A DNA stretch of 64,000 nt from Verrucomicrobiota bacterium. Lineage in GTDB: Bacteria; Verrucomicrobiota; Verrucomicrobiia; Limisphaerales; UBA9464. The first letter of the stretch is position 1, and the number at the start of each line of letters is the position of its first letter. Location: NCBI GenBank assembly GCA_017309115.1, contig JAFLEF010000013.1, forward strand, positions 62,001 through 126,000, written 5' to 3'. The position numbers were made by a program, and so were the translations under genes. Below the pieces are notes generated by a model that saw only the letters and a list, made by a program, of their open reading frames with translations, was not told the DNA's origin and did not search any database. This document shows positions 43,902-52,742 of this stretch, one piece after another.

Positions 43902-46900
43902 CCGCCACCCGTCCCTTTCTCTGAAGTCGAATCCGTCATCGTCCCCCTGTCCGCGGTGTCACGCACCGCGGAATTGGCGCAACCAATGTCCCGCGTGCCT
44001 GCTGGCAGGGCTCCTCACTCCGCCATCCCCGGTTCCCGAGCCTCGCGCGAATCCGGGTCGTCTGGGTTCCTACGAATTGCTGGAGGTCATTGGCCTGGGT
44101 GGCATGGGCCAAGTCTGGCGGGCTCGTCAGATCGGCCTGGATCGCGAGGTCGCCGTGAAGACCCTGCGCTCGGGCCTTTCCGCCGCCTCCCAGGACCGCG
44201 AACGGTTTCGTCGGGAGGCCCTGGCGGTCGCCCGACTGCGGCATCCGGGAATCGTCACTCTGTTCGAAGTAGGCGAGGACGGCGGGGAACTGTTCCTCGC
44301 CATGGAGTTGGTTCAGGGCGAAACCCTCGCTCAACGCCTCGAAGCCGGTCCGCTCGATCCGTGGGTGGCCACCCAACTGGTCCGCGATCTGGCCGACGCC
44401 GTCCAACACGCCCATGCCGCCGGGGTCATCCATCGGGATCTCAAGCCGGGCAACATCCTGTTGGATGCCCACCGCGGGGGTGCGCCGCGCCTGGCCGACT
44501 TCGGCATTGCACGCTTGGAAGGCGAGCTCCACGGCACCCTGACCGCGACCCAGGAAAGCATCGGCACCTTGTCCTACCTGGCCCCGGAACAGACCGGGGG
44601 ACGCCGTCAGGAACAGGGACCCGCCACCGATCTCTATGGCTTGGGCGCCATCCTGTATCACACCCTTACCGGCCGCCCCCCACTGCAAGCAGAGACCACC
44701 GCTCGTTTGCTGCGCGCCATCCTGGAATCCGATCCGCTGCCTCTCCAAATCCCTTCGTCCCCGATTTCCCGGGATCTCGAGACCATCTGTCTGAAATGCC
44801 TGGCGAAGGAACCGAATCAGCGGCTTCGCTCCGCCGCCGAACTGCGGGACGAACTGAACCGCATTCTGAGGGGTGAACCCATTCTTTCCCGGCCTTCCAC
44901 TCCAACGGAACGAATACTGCGCTGGGCTCGGCGACGTCCGGCGTTGGCGCTGGCCCTTGGCGCTACCGGATTGGCGTTGCTGATCGGACTCGGCGCCACC
45001 AGCTGGCAATGGCGCCGGGCCGAACGCATGTCCGCCAGTTTGCTGACGCAGCTGAATCGGGCCGAGAACACCCGGGCGGACGACCTGTTTGGTTCCGCCC
45101 AACCGCGAGAGGCCATGGCCCTGCTCGCCCAAACGCTCCGGCGGGATCCGGACAATGCGTATGCCCAACATCGAATTGTCGCCGCCCTCACCCAACGCAG
45201 CTGGGCGCGTCTCGAACGGGAGTTCCCCACCCCCATTCCCCTCTCCCAAATCGCGTGGAGTCCGAACGGCTCCAACCTGGTCTCCGCGGGACCGTCCGGC
45301 GCGGTGCATCTGTGGGAGGCCTCCCGCGGCCCAGACCCGGTTCCCCGCTGGACCCAACCCCCGGGGCCGGTTCGGTCGCTGGGCTATTCCCCCAGCGGCG
45401 AATGGATTTACAGCCATCAGGATTCCGGGGCCTTCCGACTTTGGTCCCTGGGTGCCGATTTACCCTGGTTGGAGCTGGGCCTTACCAACTCGGGCGTCGT
45501 CAAATTCGGCTTTCATCCCCGCAAACCCTGGATTGCCTTCGCTCGGACCAGTGGCGTCCTGGAGCTCTGGGATCTGCGCGGGCGAACCCTTCTTCGGGAG
45601 TGGCACCTGCCCGGTCCGATCCGGGATCTCGATTTCTCCACGGGCGGCCAGTGGTTGGCCGCGGTGGATGCCGCGGGCACTGCCCAAGTCTGGGCCACTG
45701 AGACCGGCGTGACCAACGGAGCCCCCCTGCAAGCCGAAGGTCCACTGCTCGGAGTCGACTGGAGTCCCAACGGCGACTGGCTGGCTCTGACCACGGAGAC
45801 GAATCGGACGGTCGAACTCTGGACTTGGCCCAAGCAGGAAATGGTGCGCCGATTTCGCCACGATGCGAACCTCCCGTGCCGCTTCAATCGGGAAGGCGAG
45901 ATCATCCGTTACCTCGCCTCCACCCGCGCCATCCTAGCCAGCTTGCCCGGGGGCAACGAAGCCTTCCGCGTCCAGCGAGTGGATGAAGCACCCAAGGACT
46001 GGCGACTGTCCCGCGATGGTCTCACTGCGGTGGCACTCGCGCTGGGAAAATACCCGCTTCCCTACTCCAGCCTCCACGGATCAGAAATCACCGAGCCCCT
46101 TTGGACCGCCGCAAGTCCTTCAGCCCTCCACCTCAGCCCCAACGGCCGCAAACTGGCGGTAGTGACCGCCGAAACCGCCACAATTTGGCGTATTGCTGGC
46201 CCCCAATCTGCCGGTCGCCGGCTCCTTGTTTCTGGTGAAGTGATCGCGGCCCAGTTCACGCCAGACTCAGAACAGATCCTCTGCTGCGACCGATCGGGCC
46301 GCATCATCACGCAGCAGCTGGATCGCCCAGACGAAGTAAGCTCCCGGATTGTGGCGGAGACCGTGTGGATCAAGGCCTGCTTTTCGACGGACGCTCGCTG
46401 GCTCGCCGTGGTGGATCGCGCGCACCACTTGGAAATCCTCGACACCCAAACCGGGCAACGAGCGGCCGGACCCTGGCCGCTGGAAGACTCCTCCGTTTCT
46501 CTCGCCTCGAGTGTCGACGGACGCTGGTGGGCGGTCGGCCAAGGCGCGGGCGTGCTGCATCTGATCGACCGTCGGGAACCGCAAATCCGTACCCTTCGCT
46601 GGCCGTCGCCCGACGTCCCCGCGACTTCAACCGGCGAGACCGTTGTGGAATTTTCACCCGATGGTCGCTCGGTGGCGGCCGGTTTGCCGGACGGAAGAGT
46701 GTTGGTGGTCTCCATTCCGGAAGGCACGACCCGGCTCACCTTGATCCACAACTCTAGTCTTCGGAAGGTCCACTTCTCACCGGACGGGAAGTGGCTCGCG
46801 GCGGCGGGAAAGGACGGGGGAATACAACTCTGGGATACCGCGAACGGAGCCAAAGCGGGGCCAGTTCTGTGGCACGATGACGAGGCCTTGGACGTCCGTT

Positions 46901-47418
46901 TCGATGTCGAGGGTCACCGACTGGCTACGACTGGTAAGGATCGCAGCCTGCGACTCTGGGAAGTCCCGGGAGGTCGCCGACTCCACCGCATTGTCACCGC
47001 CGCCGATCCGCATCAGGTGGCCTGGGAACCTCAGGGGGATCGGGTGGCGGTAGTGACCGGGGGTTCGGGCAACCGGTTCTGGGACGCGGATTCCGGTCTG
47101 ACGTTGTCCGAACGCCTGTGGTCGTTGAGTTCGGCCAACCGACTCGTGATCAGTCCTGATGGGCGTTGGATTGGCTTCTGGAAGGACCGCGGCGGCGGCC
47201 TGAGCCTGAATCTAGTCGCCGCGCCCCCTTCCGGTGGCTCGCCGGCGTGGCTACCGGAGCTGACAGAAGCCGTCGCCGGAGTTCGCTTGGGATCCAACAA
47301 CAGTCTCGAGCCGATCACGTCCCGCGAACGCCTCGAACTGGAATCCCGACTTCGCCAACGAACAGAGCCCGATCCCTTTTGGTCGGAGTTTCTCCAACGG
47401 TTCCTCGAAGCTCCGTAA
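43876..47418 (+). CDS. Second Ser/Thr protein kinase with WD40 domain (tandem paralogue)
   Basis: 1180 residues if the TTG at 43876 is used, overlapping the upstream stop by 26 bp; no ATG lies between there and the zinc ribbon, so the start is uncertain. The layout repeats its neighbour: zinc ribbon Cys25/28/38/41, glycine loop G-L-G-G-M-G-Q-V (73-80), Lys95, HRDLKPGN (Asp188), DFG 208-210, membrane helix about 356-375, then a degenerate WD40 region (FSPDGRSVAAG, FSPDGKWLAAAG). The kinase halves are much more alike than the propellers, consistent with duplication followed by divergence of the sensor. The stop is one base from the convergent DUF218 gene. Confidence 0.89.
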   Translation: MLIPPRVPDRHPSLSLKSNPSSSPCPRCHAPRNWRNQCPACLLAGLLTPPSPVPEPRANPGRLGSYELLEVIGLGGMGQVWRARQIGLDREVAVKTLRSGLSAASQDRERFRREALAVARLRHPGIVTLFEVGEDGGELFLAMELVQGETLAQRLEAGPLDPWVATQLVRDLADAVQHAHAAGVIHRDLKPGNILLDAHRGGAPRLADFGIARLEGELHGTLTATQESIGTLSYLAPEQTGGRRQEQGPATDLYGLGAILYHTLTGRPPLQAETTARLLRAILESDPLPLQIPSSPISRDLETICLKCLAKEPNQRLRSAAELRDELNRILRGEPILSRPSTPTERILRWARRRPALALALGATGLALLIGLGATSWQWRRAERMSASLLTQLNRAENTRADDLFGSAQPREAMALLAQTLRRDPDNAYAQHRIVAALTQRSWARLEREFPTPIPLSQIAWSPNGSNLVSAGPSGAVHLWEASRGPDPVPRWTQPPGPVRSLGYSPSGEWIYSHQDSGAFRLWSLGADLPWLELGLTNSGVVKFGFHPRKPWIAFARTSGVLELWDLRGRTLLREWHLPGPIRDLDFSTGGQWLAAVDAAGTAQVWATETGVTNGAPLQAEGPLLGVDWSPNGDWLALTTETNRTVELWTWPKQEMVRRFRHDANLPCRFNREGEIIRYLASTRAILASLPGGNEAFRVQRVDEAPKDWRLSRDGLTAVALALGKYPLPYSSLHGSEITEPLWTAASPSALHLSPNGRKLAVVTAETATIWRIAGPQSAGRRLLVSGEVIAAQFTPDSEQILCCDRSGRIITQQLDRPDEVSSRIVAETVWIKACFSTDARWLAVVDRAHHLEILDTQTGQRAAGPWPLEDSSVSLASSVDGRWWAVGQGAGVLHLIDRREPQIRTLRWPSPDVPATSTGETVVEFSPDGRSVAAGLPDGRVLVVSIPEGTTRLTLIHNSSLRKVHFSPDGKWLAAAGKDGGIQLWDTANGAKAGPVLWHDDEALDVRFDVEGHRLATTGKDRSLRLWEVPGGRRLHRIVTAADPHQVAWEPQGDRVAVVTGGSGNRFWDADSGLTLSERLWSLSSANRLVISPDGRWIGFWKDRGGGLSLNLVAAPPSGGSPAWLPELTEAVAGVRLGSNNSLEPITSRERLELESRLRQRTEPDPFWSEFLQRFLEAP

Positions 47419-47419
47419 C

Positions 47420-48142
47420 TCAATTCCCGTAGTCGACCGACAGCCAGGCGTACGGCAGACCAATCGACTCCGAGATCACGGACTTCACTCCCTCGCTGAA
47501 CCGCCACCAGCGTTTCGGATCAAACTCCCGGGAATCCACCGCGATGGTTCCAATCTCCACCTCCGGCCCCAGCGCGCGTTGGAAGCTGAGACGGGACCGC
47601 CGGGTGTGCATCCCCAGGCTCACCAAATTGAGACGCGTCAGGGGAATGTCATTGGTGCGGCAATATTCGCGTAGCGCCCAGGCGGCACTGAAAGTGCGGT
47701 TCTGATACCGCTCAGTGGACGGAACGGCCGTAATCAGATGGGCGGGCACGCCCCGTTCCTTGAGAAGTTCGCCGCCCATGTCAGCCCAGGACTTGATTCT
47801 GGGGGCGGCGCTGGTGCGCTCCATTGGTCCGCCGGTCACGAACACGCGCTGGTACCCCCCATTGGTCGCTTCGGCGGCGGCCAGTTCCATCATGTAGTCC
47901 ACACCCCAGCCCTCCACCACCAACACCGGAGCGTCCACCCGGTGATTCACGGCGAAGAACGGGTAGGCCAGTCGAAGTCCGATGAGCACCACCACCACCA
48001 TCAGCCCCCCCAACACGAGCCAACCCCGAAGCGTGGGAAGCGGGACGGAACGCGTTTTCCACAGGCGCCACTTGGAGCCTGGCTTCAAAGACGCCGGCGC
48101 CCGCACGATGACGGGAACGTGAGCTGGGCGTGATTCAGACAT
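47420..48142 (-). CDS. Membrane-anchored DUF218 (ElyC/SanA/YdcF-like) protein
   Basis: 240 residues from the ATG at 48142. One N-terminal transmembrane helix (LVLGGLMVVVVLIGLRLAY) precedes a DUF218 domain: DAPVLVVEGWGVDYMMELAA, RVFVTGGPME, a TERYQNRTFSAAWALREY segment that carries the usual S/T-x-N-T motif region, and LNLVSLGMHTRRSRL in place of the common VTSxxHxxR. Related proteins (SanA, ElyC) act in envelope integrity and lipid-carrier metabolism. The longer frame upstream adds a non-homologous stretch. Function here is inferred at family level only. Confidence 0.8.
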   Translation of the reverse strand: MSESRPAHVPVIVRAPASLKPGSKWRLWKTRSVPLPTLRGWLVLGGLMVVVVLIGLRLAYPFFAVNHRVDAPVLVVEGWGVDYMMELAAAEATNGGYQRVFVTGGPMERTSAAPRIKSWADMGGELLKERGVPAHLITAVPSTERYQNRTFSAAWALREYCRTNDIPLTRLNLVSLGMHTRRSRLSFQRALGPEVEIGTIAVDSREFDPKRWWRFSEGVKSVISESIGLPYAWLSVDYGN

Positions 48143-48297
48143 GGAACAACAACCGGTTACCGAAGGTGAGCCCACCGGAAACCCTGTCGACCGTTCCCAA
48201 GCGCGGCGTTGCTGGCAAGCCCAGGCGCCAGATTCCCTCCAGCGCAATTCCGATTTGAGGTTTCCCCAGGCAACGCTCCCGATACTCTCAGCGGCCC

Positions 48298-48597
48298 ATG
48301 ACTTGGAATCTTGTTGTCTGGATTTTTACCGCGCTGCTGGTGGTGGGCGGCGTGATCGGATTTTTGAAGGCCAAGAGCCGCGCCTCCCTGATCGCCTCGA
48401 TCGGCTCCGCCATTCCGCTGGCGCTCACCGCCGCCGGAATCCTGCCTTTCATCGTCGCTCCAGTGGTACTCGGAGCGCTGCTGGTGGTGTTCGTCCTGCG
48501 CTTGATCAAGACCCGAAAGTTCATGCCGTCGGGCATGCTGCTGCTGCTGACCCTGCTGACCGCCGCGGCGGTGCTCGCCTTGCGTCCGCAGGCCTGA
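48298..48597 (+). CDS. TMEM14-like small membrane protein
   Basis: 99 residues with three to four transmembrane segments: WIFTALLVVGGVIGFLKAKS, then SLIASIGSAIPLALTAAGIL, VVLGALLVVFVLRLIKTRKF and the C-terminal LLLLTLLTAAAVLAL. The GVIGFLKAKSRASLIAS opening and KTRKFMPSGM match the TMEM14/UPF0136 family. The bacterial role is unknown. It lies 23 bp upstream of hrpB, probably by chance of gene order. Confidence 0.82.
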   Translation: MTWNLVVWIFTALLVVGGVIGFLKAKSRASLIASIGSAIPLALTAAGILPFIVAPVVLGALLVVFVLRLIKTRKFMPSGMLLLLTLLTAAAVLALRPQA

Positions 48598-48620
48598 GGC
48601 AAATCCGGGCCAGCCCATCC

Positions 48621-51254
48621 ATGGACCCTCGCGATCTGCCCGTGTGGCAGTTGTACCCGGACATTCTCGGCGCCCTGCGCCAGGGCCGGCAACTCGTGTT
48701 GGTGGCGGCAACGGGATCCGGCAAGACCACCCAGGTGCCGCAAATGCTGCTCGACGGCGGCGTGGCCGGGGATCGCCGGATCGTCGTGTTGCAGCCCCGG
48801 CGCGTGGCCGCCCGCAGTGTCGCCACCCGGGTCGCCTGGGAACGCGGCGGCAAACCCGGACAAGAAGTCGGCTACCAGGTTCGCTTCGAAGACCACATCG
48901 CACCCGAGACCCGAATCTGCTTCGTCACCGAAGGCATTCTGTTGCGCTGGATGCAGGATGACCCGGAGCTGCGGCAGATTGGGGTTCTGATCTTCGACGA
49001 GTTTCACGAACGCAATCTGCTCAGCGACGTCGCCCTGGCCTTGGCGAAACGACTGCAGCAAACCCGCCGACCCGATCTGAAACTGGTGGTGATGTCCGCC
49101 ACCTTGGAAGCCGAACCCGTCGCCCGCTACCTCGGTTCCGAAGGGCCCCACCCGGCGCCCATCCTCGTTTCTGAAGGTCGCTCCTATCCGGTGGACATTC
49201 ACTGGGCCGAGTACGGCGACCGCCGTCCCGCATCCGAACAAGCCGCCGACGCCGTCGAGCGAATTCTCCAGCAAGGCGCCGAAGGCGATATTCTGATCTT
49301 CATGCCGGGCCGCGCGGAAATCAGTTCCACGCTGAATGCGCTTCGCTCGGCCAACCTCGGGGAACGTTGTGTTCTGCTGCCCTTGCATGGCGACCTGCCC
49401 TCGGAGGAACAGGACCGCGCGTTCGAATCCTTTTCCCAGCGCAAGATCGTCGTCGCCACCAACGTCGCCGAAACGAGCATCACGATCGACGGCGTCCGGC
49501 ACGTGGTGGATTCCGGGTTGGCCCGCATTGCGCGATACGAAGCCGACCGCGGTTTGCAGAGCTTGACCGTCGAGCCCATTAGCCGCGCATCGGCGGATCA
49601 ACGCGCCGGCCGCGCCGGCCGAACCGCCCCAGGCATCTGCTGGCGCCTGTGGACGGAAAGTGCACACCTCGACCGCCCCGCCCGCAACACCCCGGAGATT
49701 CAGCGGGCCGATCTCGCCGAAGTGGTGCTGCTGCTGCATTCCCTGGGAATCCGGCGGGCCACGGAATTCGATTGGCTGGATCAGCCCGACCGCACCGCGG
49801 TGGAACGGGCGGAACACCTGCTGATCCTTTTGGGCGCCCTGAGTCCACCGGCCGCCGACGGAGGATCCGACCTCACGCCCGTGGGCCGTCAGATGCTGCG
49901 TTTGCCGATGCATCCCCGCTATTCCCGAATGCTGGTGGAGGCTTCCCGACGTGGGTGTGTTCCCGCGGCCGCCCTCTGCGCTGCGCTCACGGGAGGCCGG
50001 GATCTGCTGATGCGTTTGGGTCGGGAGGATGCGCATCTGAAGGAGGCCCGCGAACTGTTCGAGGCGAGCCGCGACAGTGACTTCCACACCTTGATGCGCG
50101 CCTACCAGTTTGCGCGAAACGCGAACTTTGAACTGAACCAATGTCGGCGCTACGGCATTCACGCCCAAACCGCGCGGCAGGTGGAGGACACGTATCGGCA
50201 ATTGCTCGCCCTTGCCGAGCGGGAACGCCTGCTGGAGCGGGACGAGACCCCTCGGGCACAAGCCGCGGTGGTTCCAGCCGCACCCGCCTCTGGCAAAACC
50301 GCGGCTCCCGATCCCCTACTGATCTGTCTGACCGCCGGCTTCATCGACCAATTGGCGCAGCGCAAGGATGCTGGATCCCTCGATTGCCGATTGGTGGATG
50401 GACGGACTGGAACGCTCGTTCGTGAAAGCATGGTGGAGTCACCGTTGCTGGTTGCGGGAACACTCCGGGAAGTCGATGGACGGCACGGTCGGACCACACT
50501 GCTGGGACTCGCGACCGCGGTGCGTCCGGAATGGTTGACCGAACTCTACCCGCAGCATCTCTCCGAGCGGTTGGTTTGCGAAGTGGATCGACTGCACAAG
50601 CGGGTGGCGGCCGTTCGGGAACGTCGATTTCTGGACTTGGTGATCGGCCGGGACCACGAGCGCGAGGTCGATCCGGAGGCGGCGGGACGGGCCCTGGCGG
50701 AGGCCTTCGCCGCGGGTTGGTTCGAATTGCCGAACTTCGATCATCGGCTGCGACAGTGGGTGGCCCGGGTGGATCTGCTCGCGCGAGTGGTTCCGGAGTT
50801 GGACATTCCCCGCTGGGATGGCCGGGCCTTGCGCACCGCCCTGGCGCGGGCGTTTCGCGGAGTCACTCTGATCAAGGACGCCCAATCCGTGGATTTGTTC
50901 CCCGCCTTCTCCGCGCAACTGGACGCCGCACAATTGGGCTTTCTCGAGGAACTCGTGCCGGCGACCTGCCCCACCCCGGGAGGCGCCCGCGGACGACTGG
51001 TTTACGCGGAGCCGGATCCGGAGGAACCCGACCAGATCACCCCACCCGAGCTCCAGGTGAAACTCACCGAGTGCTTCAGCTGGAAGGAGCATCCGCGGCT
51101 CGCCGAGAACCGACTGGCCGTGAATCTCATCCTGCTCGCACCGGATCAGAAGCGCGTAGGCACGACCACAGATTTCCCGACCTGGCGGCAGAAGGTGTAT
51201 CCCACCCTGCGCGCGCAGCTGCGGGCCAAATTCGCCTCCTTTCCGTGGCCTTGA
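48621..51254 (+). CDS. hrpB: DEAH-box ATP-dependent helicase HrpB
   Basis: 877 residues. Motif I ATGSGKTTQ (30-38), motif II DEFHER near residue 126 (the HrpB variant of DEAH), motif III SATLEAEP, motif V ATNVAETSITIDG and motif VI QRAGRAGRTAPG are present. Winged-helix and ratchet domains follow, then the HrpB C-terminal extension ending in PTWRQKVYPTLRAQL-like sequence (here FPTWRQKVYPTLRAQLRAKF). The family comprises 3'-5' helicases of uncertain bacterial RNA targets. The longer open frame upstream of the ATG overlaps the TMEM14-like gene and lacks homology. Confidence 0.94.
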   Translation: MDPRDLPVWQLYPDILGALRQGRQLVLVAATGSGKTTQVPQMLLDGGVAGDRRIVVLQPRRVAARSVATRVAWERGGKPGQEVGYQVRFEDHIAPETRICFVTEGILLRWMQDDPELRQIGVLIFDEFHERNLLSDVALALAKRLQQTRRPDLKLVVMSATLEAEPVARYLGSEGPHPAPILVSEGRSYPVDIHWAEYGDRRPASEQAADAVERILQQGAEGDILIFMPGRAEISSTLNALRSANLGERCVLLPLHGDLPSEEQDRAFESFSQRKIVVATNVAETSITIDGVRHVVDSGLARIARYEADRGLQSLTVEPISRASADQRAGRAGRTAPGICWRLWTESAHLDRPARNTPEIQRADLAEVVLLLHSLGIRRATEFDWLDQPDRTAVERAEHLLILLGALSPPAADGGSDLTPVGRQMLRLPMHPRYSRMLVEASRRGCVPAAALCAALTGGRDLLMRLGREDAHLKEARELFEASRDSDFHTLMRAYQFARNANFELNQCRRYGIHAQTARQVEDTYRQLLALAERERLLERDETPRAQAAVVPAAPASGKTAAPDPLLICLTAGFIDQLAQRKDAGSLDCRLVDGRTGTLVRESMVESPLLVAGTLREVDGRHGRTTLLGLATAVRPEWLTELYPQHLSERLVCEVDRLHKRVAAVRERRFLDLVIGRDHEREVDPEAAGRALAEAFAAGWFELPNFDHRLRQWVARVDLLARVVPELDIPRWDGRALRTALARAFRGVTLIKDAQSVDLFPAFSAQLDAAQLGFLEELVPATCPTPGGARGRLVYAEPDPEEPDQITPPELQVKLTECFSWKEHPRLAENRLAVNLILLAPDQKRVGTTTDFPTWRQKVYPTLRAQLRAKFASFPWP

Positions 51255-51441
51255 GTTAGGCATTTGACCTAGTCGCCCCTAAGCCGTTCCGCCCGGGACG
51301 GTCGCTTCGTTTCCCTCAGCCCCACCCGCTGGACCGCGCACTCACGACGCGCCCCTGCCCCAATATCCAAGGACGAGCCGGTCGATAGTTTGGGTCCCGT
51401 GATTCCACACCCGAATCACCAAACTCAAACCTGCTTGTCCG

Positions 51442-52560
51442 ATGAAAAAACTACTCCTGCCCCTGCTGCTGTGGGCGGCCCAAGCGACGGCCGCCGATTT
51501 GCTCCTCGTGGTTGAATCCACGCTTTCACCTCAGGTCACTCCCGCCCTCGACCAATACGTCGACACCGTCCGCCAGGAAGGCTGGACCGTGGAACTGGTG
51601 AAGTGGCCCGCCCGAAGCCCCAAGGATCCCCTAGCCCATGTGCGGCTCGCGAAGGAAGTCGTGTGGCCCCGCGCCAAGGCCTCTACGGATCTCCACGTCC
51701 TGTTCGTCGGCAAACTTCCGATTCCCTACACCGGCTTCAATCTGCTGCCGGATGGCCACCATGACTCCTGTGGGGCCTATGCCACCACGCTGTATTACGC
51801 GTGTCCGGACGGGAACTGGACCGACCTCCGGGACAACTCCGGATACAAAAGCCGGACCCAACACGTGAACAAACCCGGCGACGGCAAGTTTGACCAGCAG
51901 ATCGGCCCCGGCGGTACTTCGGCGGAGAGCCGGGCCTTGGGCAAACTTCAGGCGCGAATTGGATTTCTGGACTTTAGCGGTTTCGGTACCGCGAAAAACT
52001 GGGGCAGCACGGCCGCCAACGCGACCTTCGAAGCTCAATGCTACGTGAACTATTTCCGGCGCAACTTGGACTACCGCCAGGGCGTGTGGAACCCCAAGAC
52101 GGCCGTTGGCAACGGAGCCTACACCAAGCGGCCCACCGGCTATTTCCAGGACTGGGCTTACAAGACTGTGGGGACCAACAACTACTACTTCTTTTTCGCT
52201 CCCTCAGCGTCCAAGACCCAACCGCACGCCGCGAACGACAAGGCACCGTACTCGGTGGTCTTTGACTTCAAGGCGCTTCCCTTCCAAAGAACTTTTTGGT
52301 CGTCCCGACCCGGACCCTGGGCCGTTCTGGATTTGTCCTATGGTTCCTACCAACTCGACCACAACACCCAACGCATGGTGAATCCTCTGATCAGCGGCGC
52401 CTTGGCCACGGCCAACAGCGTGGTCGGCGGCTGGGATCTGACCGGGATGTTTGACGGCAAGACGTTGGGCGAACTCTGGGCCCAAACCGTGAATCGCGGA
52501 CTGGCGAACACCTACTGCGTCCTGTACGGCGATCCTACTCTGGTGGCCCGCAAGCCCTGA
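51442..52560 (+). CDS. Secreted protein resembling C25 (gingipain-like) peptidases, catalytic pair not found
   Basis: 372 residues with a Sec signal (MKKLLLPLLLWAAQATAAD). The body starts LLLVVESTLSPQVTPALDQY, then GWTVELVKW, VLFVGKLPIPYTG, an acidic repeat-like YYACPDGNWTDLRDN, ARIGFLDFSGFG, and ends NTYCVLYGDPTLVARKP. The order (search for a protease-like alpha/beta domain, FVGxxP, DGNW..., final YGDPTL) is reminiscent of the gingipain C25 fold. However, the usual H-G-x-G histidine and the Cys in a strand end are absent, the latter region reading AVLDLSYGSYQLD. It may be an inactive relative or a different family; I am not certain of either. Confidence 0.5.
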   Translation: MKKLLLPLLLWAAQATAADLLLVVESTLSPQVTPALDQYVDTVRQEGWTVELVKWPARSPKDPLAHVRLAKEVVWPRAKASTDLHVLFVGKLPIPYTGFNLLPDGHHDSCGAYATTLYYACPDGNWTDLRDNSGYKSRTQHVNKPGDGKFDQQIGPGGTSAESRALGKLQARIGFLDFSGFGTAKNWGSTAANATFEAQCYVNYFRRNLDYRQGVWNPKTAVGNGAYTKRPTGYFQDWAYKTVGTNNYYFFFAPSASKTQPHAANDKAPYSVVFDFKALPFQRTFWSSRPGPWAVLDLSYGSYQLDHNTQRMVNPLISGALATANSVVGGWDLTGMFDGKTLGELWAQTVNRGLANTYCVLYGDPTLVARKP

Positions 52561-52742
52561 AGTCCGTCGCATTTGGTCCCGTTAGCGGGCCCTTCAACCA
52601 CCGGTTCTTCGACGCTGAGGCGTGAGAAGACCCGGTTTTCGGGCGTCAGGAGGCCCCCATCTGACCGGCCCAAAACCCTCAAACCCGATTCCATTCATGA
52701 TTACCATTCACAGAACCGTGCATTGATAGGTCGAGAACAAGC

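Noticed and set aside
43936-45417. 493-codon minus-strand frame opposite the second kinase gene
   Set aside because: Shadow frame; the kinase motifs on the plus strand are unambiguous.
48288-50261. 657-codon minus-strand frame opposite the TMEM14-like gene and hrpB
   Set aside because: Shadow of hrpB, whose helicase motifs are complete; no independent homology.
52600-52660. Possible structured RNA or attenuator upstream of the ATP-grasp gene
   Set aside because: Only a 4-bp CCCG/CGGG hairpin and a loose GACG/CGTC outer pair are visible; no T-run and no known riboswitch consensus.
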